In this document: positions 1 through 5,749 of the stretch, piece by piece
Position numbering within the stretch: the stretch's first letter is position 1
Layout: each line of letters begins with the position of its first letter
Assembly (NCBI GenBank): GCA_012513235.1
Contig: JAAZCO010000165.1
Location: 1-17,442 of the forward strand
Source: Gammaproteobacteria bacterium
Lineage (GTDB): Bacteria > Pseudomonadota > Gammaproteobacteria > Pseudomonadales > Pseudomonadaceae
DNA: 17,442 nucleotides
Direction: 5' to 3'
Notes under the pieces: model-generated
The model's database searches: none
What the model was told of the DNA's origin: nothing
Seen by the model: the letters and a program-made list of their open reading frames with translations, nothing else
Translations under genes and position numbers: made by a program

Positions 1-32
1 ACACGAGCGAACGCGGTCATGCTTTGCACCAT
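1..32 (-). CDS. yicC: YicC family endoribonuclease, N-terminal fragment
   Basis: Only the first 10 codons and part of the next are inside the window; the gene runs off the left edge. The minus strand reads M-V-Q-S-M-T-A-F-A-R, matching the highly conserved YicC N-terminus (M-x-x-S-M-T-A-F-A-R). A strong GGAGG Shine-Dalgarno lies at 38-42 on the minus strand, 5 bases before the ATG. The family comprises endoribonucleases reported to act on small RNAs. yicC lying divergently from rph is a common arrangement in gammaproteobacteria, and this supports the call despite the very short sequence. Confidence 0.8.
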   Translation of the reverse strand, partial: MVQSMTAFAR

Positions 33-70
33 AAGGACCTCCAAGTAAGGGTGAGAATAATGCGCCAATT

Positions 71-89
71 GTAGCGAATATTTCGCTAC
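71..89. promoter_or_regulatory. perfect inverted repeat in the yicC-rph divergent region
   Basis: GTAGCGAA (71-78) and TTCGCTAC (82-89) form a perfect 8-base inverted repeat around a TAT centre. It abuts a minus-strand -10-like hexamer TACAAT (73-68) that could serve yicC, so it is placed like an operator. No regulator can be named from the sequence, and it could instead form a small hairpin in the yicC leader. Confidence 0.4.
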
Positions 90-104
90 GTTGTGTTTAG
101 AATG

Positions 105-133
105 CTGAAGTTGGGCTGTTCTAGCCCTATAAT
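105..133 (+). promoter_or_regulatory. putative rph promoter
   Basis: A perfect -10 hexamer TATAAT sits at 128-133. A weak -35 (CTGAAG, 105-110) lies 17 bases upstream. The spacer contains a small inverted repeat, GGGCT (113-117) and AGCCC (123-127). Transcription would start near 140, about 25 bases before the rph ATG, with an AGGAAA ribosome-binding site at 155-160. Confidence 0.5.
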
Positions 134-165
134 GTTTGATTCATTTTTAAAATCAGGAAAATTCA

Positions 166-891
166 ATGACTCGTCCTAGTGGCCGCGAACTCGATCAACT
201 GCGTCAGGTGCGCATCACACGCAACTATACTTGCCATGCTGAAGGCTCTGTTTTAGTGGAGTTTGGCAACACTAAAGTGATTTGTACCGTCAGTGTAGAG
301 AATGGCGTACCACGTTTCTTGAAAGGCCAGGGACAAGGTTGGTTAACCGCTGAATACGGCATGTTGCCACGTGCAACGGGCAGCCGTACGCGTCGTGAAG
401 CGAGCAGTGGTAAGCAAGGTGGTCGTACTTTAGAAATTCAACGTTTAATTGGTCGTTCATTACGTGCAGCGTTAGATATGACCAAGCTAGGCGAAAACAC
501 TTTGTATGTTGACTGCGATGTGATTCAAGCGGATGGCGGCACGCGTACAGCATCGATTACCGGTGCCATGGTTGCCTTGGTTGACGCATTAGCAGTGATG
601 CAAGAGCGTAAAATGCTGAAAAATGGCTCGCCGCTTAAGCAAATGATTGCAGCAGTTTCAGTGGGTGTTTATAAAGATGTGCCGGTGCTGGATTTAGATT
701 ACCCAGAAGACTCAACCGCTGAAACAGATCTAAACGTCGTGATGACCGATGCAGGTGGTTTTATTGAGATTCAAGGTACTGCTGAAGGCGCACCCTTTGG
801 TTCAGACGAGCTGAATGCCATGTTGGCCTTAGCTGACAAAGGTGTACGTGAGTTGTTTGCTTTGCAACAAGCGGCTTTGCAAGCAGAATAA
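166..891 (+). CDS. rph: ribonuclease PH
   Basis: RNase PH is a phosphorolytic 3'-to-5' exoribonuclease that trims the 3' ends of tRNA precursors and degrades structured RNA. The 241-residue product has the normal family length and reads full-length from the conserved opening MTRPSGRELDQLRQV. Visible signatures are the Arg-rich segment TRREASSGKQGGR (75-87), the phosphate-binding GGTRTAS motif (124-130, R127) and the metal-site region DLDYPED...TDLNVV (176-192). The ATG at 166 follows AGGAAA at 155-160. The C-terminus extends slightly past the core into an Ala/Gln-rich tail. Position between yicC and crc is the usual Pseudomonas order. There is no sign of the frameshift known from some E. coli K-12 strains. 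Confidence 0.97.
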   Translation: MTRPSGRELDQLRQVRITRNYTCHAEGSVLVEFGNTKVICTVSVENGVPRFLKGQGQGWLTAEYGMLPRATGSRTRREASSGKQGGRTLEIQRLIGRSLRAALDMTKLGENTLYVDCDVIQADGGTRTASITGAMVALVDALAVMQERKMLKNGSPLKQMIAAVSVGVYKDVPVLDLDYPEDSTAETDLNVVMTDAGGFIEIQGTAEGAPFGSDELNAMLALADKGVRELFALQQAALQAE

Positions 892-925
892 AGCTGTGTG
901 AGCGATCGCTCAGTGCATGTTAAGT

Positions 926-965
926 ACTGCATAACACAAGAGGGCTAAGGCCTGTGTTATGCAGT
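926..965. terminator. long inverted repeat between convergent rph and crc
   Basis: ACTGCATAACACA (926-938) and TGTGTTATGCAGT (953-965) are perfect 13-base complements. The 14-base loop contains a possible inner GGC/GCC pairing (943-945 with 950-952). It lies between two convergent stop codons, so it probably ends or protects both transcripts. Neither side has a run of T, so it is not a canonical intrinsic terminator; a 3'-end stabilising stem or a Rho-assisted site is equally possible. Confidence 0.55.
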
Positions 966-971
966 CTGTGA

Positions 972-1751
972 TCAAACGCTAAGAACCCAGTCGTAATCAA
1001 CGCTAAAGGGTGCATGCTGTGAGAAGCGCGGTTGTCGAGATAGCTTGGCGCTACGCACTGTGCGGCGCATGCCTTGCGTGAGTAACTGGTAATCAAAACG
1101 CCAGCCCAAGTTGAGCAGTTCAGCTTGCTCACTGTCTGCCCACCAGCTGTAAAGTTCGCCTTCGCGGTTGACTTCGCGTAATGCGTCGATAAAGCCCATA
1201 TTACCCACCACTTCGTCCATCCAGGCACGCTCGGGCGAGAGAAAGCCGGTTTCTTGTTGGCAATCGCGCCAGTGTTTAACGTCAAGTTTATTGTGCGCAA
1301 TAAACAAGGATGCACAGTAAATATAGTCACGACGTTTACGGCGTTGTTTATCTAAATAACGGGCAAAGTCATCCATAAACTTAAATTTCTGATTTAACTC
1401 AGCTTCGTCCTTGTGTCCAGAAGGCATCAGTACGCTAGCAATACTCACTTTATCGAAGTCTGCTTGAATGTAGCGACCATAGCGATCCGCCGTTTCAAAG
1501 CCTAAACTGGTTATAATGGCTTTAGGCTGCAGGCGAGTGTAAATAGCCACACCGCCATCCTTGGGTTGTTCAGCGTCACAGGCGTAACAGAAGTACCCGT
1601 GCAACTGCACTTCAGGTGCTTCCATTTCGTATACGCTGGCACGAGTGTCTTGTAGGCAAATCACATCCGCATTTTGCGTATGTAGCCAGTCAAATAACCC
1701 TTGTTCAATAGCATTGTGAATCCCGTTCACATTGATACTAATAACCCGCAT
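972..1751 (-). CDS. crc: catabolite repression control protein Crc
   Basis: Crc works with Hfq to hold A-rich sites on target mRNAs and block their translation when preferred carbon sources are present, mainly in pseudomonads. The product is 259 residues, the same length as P. aeruginosa Crc, with very similar text throughout (for example NADVICLQDTRAS 27-39, GFETADRYGRY 84-94, LNQKFKFMDDF 119-129). It has the fold of exonuclease III (EEP family), but the catalytic residues are altered: the metal-binding Glu is Asp35, and the GDxN motif is replaced by CASLFIAH (146-153). This fits the known lack of nuclease activity in Crc. A basic patch QRRKRR is at 136-141. AGGGG precedes the ATG. It diverges from pyrE. 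Confidence 0.96.
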   Translation of the reverse strand: MRVISINVNGIHNAIEQGLFDWLHTQNADVICLQDTRASVYEMEAPEVQLHGYFCYACDAEQPKDGGVAIYTRLQPKAIITSLGFETADRYGRYIQADFDKVSIASVLMPSGHKDEAELNQKFKFMDDFARYLDKQRRKRRDYIYCASLFIAHNKLDVKHWRDCQQETGFLSPERAWMDEVVGNMGFIDALREVNREGELYSWWADSEQAELLNLGWRFDYQLLTQGMRRTVRSAKLSRQPRFSQHAPFSVDYDWVLSV

Positions 1752-1778
1752 GGATAGCCCCTAGAAAAAAAGTGTGTG

Positions 1779-1785
1779 TATGATA
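1779..1785. promoter_or_regulatory. possible overlapping -10 elements for crc and pyrE
   Basis: The AT-rich 83-base gap between the crc and pyrE starts contains TATGATA. It reads as TATGAT toward pyrE and TATCAT toward crc, so one site could serve both directions. No convincing -35 hexamer is visible for either. A second candidate toward pyrE is TATCTA at 1793-1798. Confidence 0.3.
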
Positions 1786-1834
1786 CCCAACGTATCTAAA
1801 ATTGGCTAAAGCAAACGCGTTTAAGGACCCCTTT

Positions 1835-2476
1835 ATGCAAGCATATCAACGAGAATTTATTCAGTTCGCACTAGAGCGCGGTGTTTTACGCTTTGGTGAG
1901 TTTACCTTGAAGTCAGGGCGTGTCAGTCCTTATTTTTTTAACGCTGGGTTATTTGACTCAGGTTTGGCCTTGGCCAAGCTCGGCCGTTTTTATGCACAAG
2001 CCCTGGTTGATAGTGGCTTATCTTACGATGTGGTGTTTGGTCCTGCCTATAAAGGTATTCCTTTAGCAGCAACCACAGCTGTTGCACTGGCCGAACATCA
2101 TCAGCGTGATGTACCTTGGTGCTTTAACCGTAAAGAAGCTAAAGATCACGGTGAGGGCGGCACTTTAGTGGGCGCAGCTCTGGAAGGTAATATTGTGATT
2201 GTTGATGATGTAATTACTGCTGGCACGGCGATTCGTGAAGTGATGCAGATTATTAAAGGCCAAGGCGCGCAAGCGGCTGGTGTGTTGATTGCTTTAGACC
2301 GTCAAGAACGCGGTACGGGTGAGCTGTCAGCGATTCAAGAAGTTGAACGCGATTTTAATATGCCAGTGATTAGCATTGTATCTTTGCAGCAAGTGTTAGA
2401 GTATTTAGCGCAAAGTGCTGAATTGAAGCAATACCTGCCCGCGGTCGAGCGTTACCGTGAAGACTATGGCATCTAA
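1835..2476 (+). CDS. pyrE: orotate phosphoribosyltransferase
   Basis: PyrE joins orotate to PRPP to make orotidine 5'-phosphate in pyrimidine synthesis; it is a cytosolic dimer. The PRPP-binding loop VIVDDVITAGTA is at 121-132, and the flexible catalytic loop with RKEAKDHGEGG is at 99-109. I chose the ATG at 1835 (product begins MQAYQREF, 213 residues). It has AAGGA at 1823-1827 with 7-base spacing and matches the start and length of Pseudomonas PyrE. An upstream in-frame TTG at 1802 would add 11 residues but has no ribosome-binding site. It diverges from crc and is followed at 41 bases by a secreted DUF4124 protein, perhaps in one transcript. Confidence 0.96.
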   Translation: MQAYQREFIQFALERGVLRFGEFTLKSGRVSPYFFNAGLFDSGLALAKLGRFYAQALVDSGLSYDVVFGPAYKGIPLAATTAVALAEHHQRDVPWCFNRKEAKDHGEGGTLVGAALEGNIVIVDDVITAGTAIREVMQIIKGQGAQAAGVLIALDRQERGTGELSAIQEVERDFNMPVISIVSLQQVLEYLAQSAELKQYLPAVERYREDYGI

Positions 2477-2517
2477 TAGTATTTAAAACGGTTGTCAGTT
2501 TCTTCAAGGTGATAGTG

Positions 2518-3108
2518 ATGCGTATACGTGGCCCTGTAAGTTCTTTATTAGCATTGGCACTCTGTGTCAGTAGTGCGGCCTATGCGGTTGAGTATTATCG
2601 CTATACCGATGAGCGCGGTATTACGGTCATTAACCGTCAAGGTGTACCGCCGCACTTAATTGGCAAAGGCTATGAAGTCTTGAGTGAGCAGGGCCGCGTA
2701 GTACGCGTGGTGCCGCGAGCACCCACGCCTGAAGAGTATCGCATGCAACAGGCTGAGCAGGCGCAAGCCAAAGCCGACTGGCAATTGCGCAGGCTCTATC
2801 CACGTGTCAAAGATATTGATCATGCGCGTGATCGCAAGCTGGCTGAGTTGGATGGGCAAATTAATATTGCTCGTAACAACTTGTTGGTTGTTGACGGTTT
2901 AAAAGCTGATTTACAAGGCCAAGCAGAGCTCAAGGAGCGCGCTGGACAAGAAGTACCTGAGTTATTGCGCAAGCAAATTGCTGAAGCGACAGTGGATCAG
3001 CAGCGCTTACAGCAGCAAATCTCGCGTTACTTGAACAATAAAAGTGACCTTGAGCGTGATTTTTTACGGGATAAAACACGCTTAGTAGAGCTACTTAAGA
3101 GTAAATAA
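2518..3108 (+). CDS. secreted DUF4124 domain protein with coiled coil
   Basis: A 196-residue protein of unknown function. Residues 1 to about 23 form a signal peptide (MRIRGPVSSLLALALCVSSA... ending in AYA before VEYYRYTD). The short DUF4124 domain follows (YYRYTDERGITVINRQGVPP, about 26-45), typical of small periplasmic proteins in gammaproteobacteria. The rest, from about 70, is rich in charged residues, Gln and Leu (QAEQAQAKADWQLRR, LRKQIAEATVDQQRLQQQI), and probably forms a coiled coil. I chose the ATG at 2518 because AAGG (2506-2509) lies 8 bases upstream; GTG codons at 2509 and 2515 are in frame but overlap or crowd this site. A DUF4124 gene beside pyrE is familiar from Pseudomonas. No enzymatic motif is visible. 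Confidence 0.8.
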   Translation: MRIRGPVSSLLALALCVSSAAYAVEYYRYTDERGITVINRQGVPPHLIGKGYEVLSEQGRVVRVVPRAPTPEEYRMQQAEQAQAKADWQLRRLYPRVKDIDHARDRKLAELDGQINIARNNLLVVDGLKADLQGQAELKERAGQEVPELLRKQIAEATVDQQRLQQQISRYLNNKSDLERDFLRDKTRLVELLKSK

Positions 3109-3385
3109 GACATATTTATTAATTGAGCTAAACTTAATAATACCGTACCCTCAGCCTTCTTTTAGCAACACGGTTACCCCTTTTCGGATTTTTTCCGACA
3201 CCTTGGGAAGTTTTTCTTCCCACCCCTAATGGCGATGAGGACACGTTTTGCGTGCTTGATCGCAGCTTTATGCTACTTGTATGTAGCTATCTTTTTTCCC
3301 CTAGGGGGATGCCCCAACAAGTGGGTTCAGAGTATAACCTTTGGGTTTTACGCTGTGCTGAATCTGCGTAGAGTGGAGAGTAGCC
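3109..3385 (+). promoter_or_regulatory. structured gap and probable leader upstream of the KamA-family gene
   Basis: No convincing gene lies in these 277 bases. Several short hairpins do: TCGGA/TCCGA with a five-T loop (3184-3198), TGGGAAG/CTTCCCA with a five-T loop (3204-3222), GCTAC/GTAGC (3272-3287) and GGGG/CCCC around 3305-3315, next to the palindrome CCCCTAGGGG (3298-3307). An AT-only inverted repeat, TTATTAA/TTAATAA, lies near 3116-3140. A -10-like TATAAC at 3333-3338 has no good -35. The ribosome-binding site GGAG is at 3375-3378. A 63-codon frame starting at 3229 lacks a ribosome-binding site and overlaps the downstream start in another frame, so I do not call it. Confidence 0.4.
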
Positions 3386-4756
3386 ATGACTCAAACAATA
3401 AATATAATGCCTTTAAGTGATGAAGGTTTTACAGAAAATACTAAGTTCCAAGTTTATACTGACCGTCAGTTAGATAAAATTGAACCGCTGCAAAAGTTAT
3501 CTGAAGAACAGCGTTTTGAGATGCGTGTGGTAGCCAGTGTGTTGCCGTTTCGGGTTAATCAGTATGTGATTGATGAGCTGATCAACTGGGATAATGTACC
3601 CAATGACCCAGTCTTCCAATTAACATTCCCACAACGTGGCATGTTAGATCCTGCTGATTATGATTTGATGGCGCAAGCCTTGCGTGATGAACTGCCGCGT
3701 GCAGAAATCACTCAACTGGCGCGTGAGATTCAAGCCCGCCTCAATCCGCATCCAGCCGGTCAGCAAGAAATGAACGTGCCGATGCTTGATGGTGAGCCGT
3801 TGGATGGGATGCAGCATAAATACCGTGAAACTGTGCTGTTTTTCCCTAGCCAAGGTCAGATTTGCCACAGTTACTGTACCTTCTGTTTCCGTTGGGCACA
3901 GTTTATTGGCGATAAAGAATTGCGCTTTGCCAGTAACGAAGCTGACTCTTTGCACCGTTATTTAGCTCAAGATAAAAGCATCACTGACCTGTTGATTACC
4001 GGTGGTGATCCGATGGTGATGAAAACTCGTCACGTGGTGAATTACCTTGAGCCGCTGCTTAAGCCTGAGCTTGAGCATATGCAAACGGTACGTATCGGTA
4101 CCAAGGCTTTAACCTTCTGGCCGCAGCGTTTTGTCACTGATGATGATGCGCAAGAGCTACTCGACCTGTTTAAAAAGCTGGTTGATGGCGGTAAGCACAT
4201 TGCAATTATGGCGCACTTTAACCACTGGCGTGAGATGGAAACGCCGATTGTGCGTGAAGCCATTCGTCGAATTCGTGCCACCGGTGCAGTGATTCGCGCG
4301 CAAGCGCCGCTGGTGCAGCATATTAACGATGATCCAGACGTCTGGGTGCGTATGTGGCGTACACAAGTACGTCTCGGCATTATTCCTTACTACATGTTTG
4401 TAGAGCGTGACACCGGTGCTAAGCGCTACTTTGAAGTGCCCTTGGTGCGTGCGTTTGAGATTTACCGTGAAGCCATTAAGCAAGTATCAGGCTTGGCGCG
4501 AACTGCGCGTGGACCATCCATGAGTGCAGGGCCGGGTAAAGTTGAGATTCAAAGTATTATTGAACTCAATGGCGAAAAAGTCTTTGTTTTGCGCTTTATT
4601 CAGGGTCGTAATCCTGATTGGGTACAGCAAACCTTCTTTGCGAAATACGATGAAAATGCGACCTGGTATGACGATCTGGTACCTGCATTTGGTGAAGAGA
4701 AGTTCTTCTTTACTGATGAGTACAACGCCATGATTAGCGACGCTAGCGCAGAGTAA
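3386..4756 (+). CDS. KamA-family radical SAM, PLP-dependent amino acid 2,3-aminomutase-like protein
   Basis: 456 residues. The family moves an amino group from C2 to C3 of an amino acid using a 4Fe-4S cluster, S-adenosylmethionine and PLP. The cluster motif CxxxCxxC is Cys160, Cys164, Cys167. GGDP (206-209) is the SAM-binding glycine stretch. Arg169 matches LAM Arg134, which binds the substrate carboxylate, and Lys385 (AGPGK) matches the PLP lysine, LAM Lys337. The two aspartates that hold the lysine side chain in Clostridium subterminale LAM (Asp293, Asp330) align without gaps to Arg341 and Ser378, so the substrate is probably not lysine. It is much longer than EpmB (about 340 residues), so it is not the EF-P modification enzyme. 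The ATG at 3386 follows GGAG at 3375-3378. Automated annotation will probably say lysine 2,3-aminomutase; the family is sure, the substrate unknown. Confidence 0.85.
   Translation: MTQTINIMPLSDEGFTENTKFQVYTDRQLDKIEPLQKLSEEQRFEMRVVASVLPFRVNQYVIDELINWDNVPNDPVFQLTFPQRGMLDPADYDLMAQALRDELPRAEITQLAREIQARLNPHPAGQQEMNVPMLDGEPLDGMQHKYRETVLFFPSQGQICHSYCTFCFRWAQFIGDKELRFASNEADSLHRYLAQDKSITDLLITGGDPMVMKTRHVVNYLEPLLKPELEHMQTVRIGTKALTFWPQRFVTDDDAQELLDLFKKLVDGGKHIAIMAHFNHWREMETPIVREAIRRIRATGAVIRAQAPLVQHINDDPDVWVRMWRTQVRLGIIPYYMFVERDTGAKRYFEVPLVRAFEIYREAIKQVSGLARTARGPSMSAGPGKVEIQSIIELNGEKVFVLRFIQGRNPDWVQQTFFAKYDENATWYDDLVPAFGEEKFFFTDEYNAMISDASAE
3394..3401 (+). promoter_or_regulatory. candidate Hfq/Crc A-rich (CA) motif at the kamA-family start
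   Basis: AACAATAA lies five bases after the start codon (codons 3-6). It matches the AANAANAA pattern, in its AAYAAYAA form, to which Hfq and Crc assemble on repressed mRNAs in Pseudomonas, and it lies in the usual place around the translation start. crc itself is about 1.6 kb away. The match is by eye only, and A-rich octamers occur by chance. Confidence 0.4.
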
Positions 4757-4758
4757 AA

Positions 4759-4792
4759 TGATAACGCCCGCATGTTCAGTGCGGGCGTATCA
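4759..4792. terminator. bidirectional terminator hairpin between kamA-family gene and argB
   Basis: TGATA(A)CGCCCGCA (4759-4772) pairs with TGCGGGCGTATCA (4780-4792), with one bulged A and a 7-base loop. The GC-rich core of nine pairs lies between convergent stop codons. T-rich sequence follows loosely on both sides (CTTTTAC after it; TCATTTTA on the minus strand), so it probably ends both transcripts. Confidence 0.75.
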
Positions 4793-4835
4793 GTGACAGC
4801 TTTTACAGTTTTAACGCGCGGTAAAGCTCAAAACA

Positions 4836-5732
4836 TCAGTTGTTAGTAATCAAAGTACCGACACCATGATCGGTAAAGATTTCTAGCAAAACAGCGTTCG
4901 GCACACGACCATCAATGATGTGCGCGCTATTCACCCCACCTTGTACTGCATCTAAAGCACAGCGAATCTTGGGCAGCATACCGCCGTAAATCGTGCCGTC
5001 AGCGATTAAATCATCCACCTGAGCGGTATTTAAACCGGTTAAAACATTGCCTTCTTTATCCATCAGACCAGCAATATTAGTCAGCAGCATCAGCTTTTCT
5101 GCATGCAGTGCTTCGGCAACTTTACCCGCGACTAAATCAGCATTGATATTGTAGGACTCGCCGTTTGGACCGACACCAATCGGCGCAATCACTGGAATAA
5201 AGTCACCTTTGACCAGCATATTCAACAGGTCTGTATTGACGCTAGCCACTTCACCGACTTGGCCAATATCAATGATCTCAGGCTCCTTCATATCGGCATC
5301 TTGGTGCGTGACTTTGAGTTTGCGCGCACGGATTAAACGCGCATCTTTACCGGTTAAGCCAATCGCGCTACCGCCATGGCTGTTGATCAGGTTGACTATA
5401 TCTTTATTGACCTGACCACCGAGCACCATTTCCACGACATCCATGGTTTGGCCGTCAGTCACGCGCATGCCTTCGACAAAGCGGCTTTCAATATTCAAGC
5501 GTTTGAGCAGGTCAGCAATCTGTGGGCCGCCACCGTGCACCACGACAGGGTTAATGCCGACAGCTTTCATCAAGACGATATCGCGAGCAAAGCCAGTTTT
5601 CAGCTCTTCGCTTTCCATGGCGTTACCGCCGTATTTGATGACTAAGGTTTTGCCAACAAAGCGGCGGATATAGGGCAGAGCTTCGGAGAGAACCTCGGCA
5701 ACATGGACGGCATCAGCACGTTTTAAACTCAT
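4836..5732 (-). CDS. argB: N-acetylglutamate kinase
   Basis: ArgB phosphorylates N-acetyl-L-glutamate with ATP, the second step of arginine synthesis. The 298-residue product has the amino acid kinase fold. Visible motifs are the ATP-binding KYGGNAM (33-39), the substrate glycine loop VVVHGGGPQ (63-71) and LTGKDARLI (126-134). An N-terminal helix of about 25 residues (MSLKRADAVHVAEVLSEALP) precedes the core. This helix is typical of hexameric, arginine-inhibited enzymes such as that of P. aeruginosa, so feedback inhibition by arginine is likely. The ATG is preceded by GGAG (minus strand 5745-5742). It lies 17 bases after algC as the last gene of the coaBC-dut-algC-argB run. Confidence 0.97.
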   Translation of the reverse strand: MSLKRADAVHVAEVLSEALPYIRRFVGKTLVIKYGGNAMESEELKTGFARDIVLMKAVGINPVVVHGGGPQIADLLKRLNIESRFVEGMRVTDGQTMDVVEMVLGGQVNKDIVNLINSHGGSAIGLTGKDARLIRARKLKVTHQDADMKEPEIIDIGQVGEVASVNTDLLNMLVKGDFIPVIAPIGVGPNGESYNINADLVAGKVAEALHAEKLMLLTNIAGLMDKEGNVLTGLNTAQVDDLIADGTIYGGMLPKIRCALDAVQGGVNSAHIIDGRVPNAVLLEIFTDHGVGTLITNN

Positions 5733-5749
5733 TGGGGCGGGCTCCTAAA

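Noticed and set aside
1802..1834. An extended PyrE start at a TTG codon.
   Set aside because: The ATG at 1835 has AAGGA at ideal spacing and gives the exact family start and length.
3229..3420. A 63-codon plus-strand frame with a hydrophobic start, ahead of and overlapping the KamA-family gene.
   Set aside because: No ribosome-binding site, no recognisable family, and it runs into the aminomutase coding region in another frame. The bases are better explained as a structured leader.
3386..4756. Identification as EpmB, the EF-P lysine aminomutase.
   Set aside because: The protein is over 100 residues longer than EpmB, lacks the EpmB-type CxxxCxxC surroundings, and no epmA or efp gene lies nearby.
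5376..5673. Long frames on the plus strand opposite argB, and similar ones opposite algC, coaBC, crc and the oxidoreductase genes.
   Set aside because: They are antisense to strongly conserved genes, lack ribosome-binding sites and show no family resemblance.
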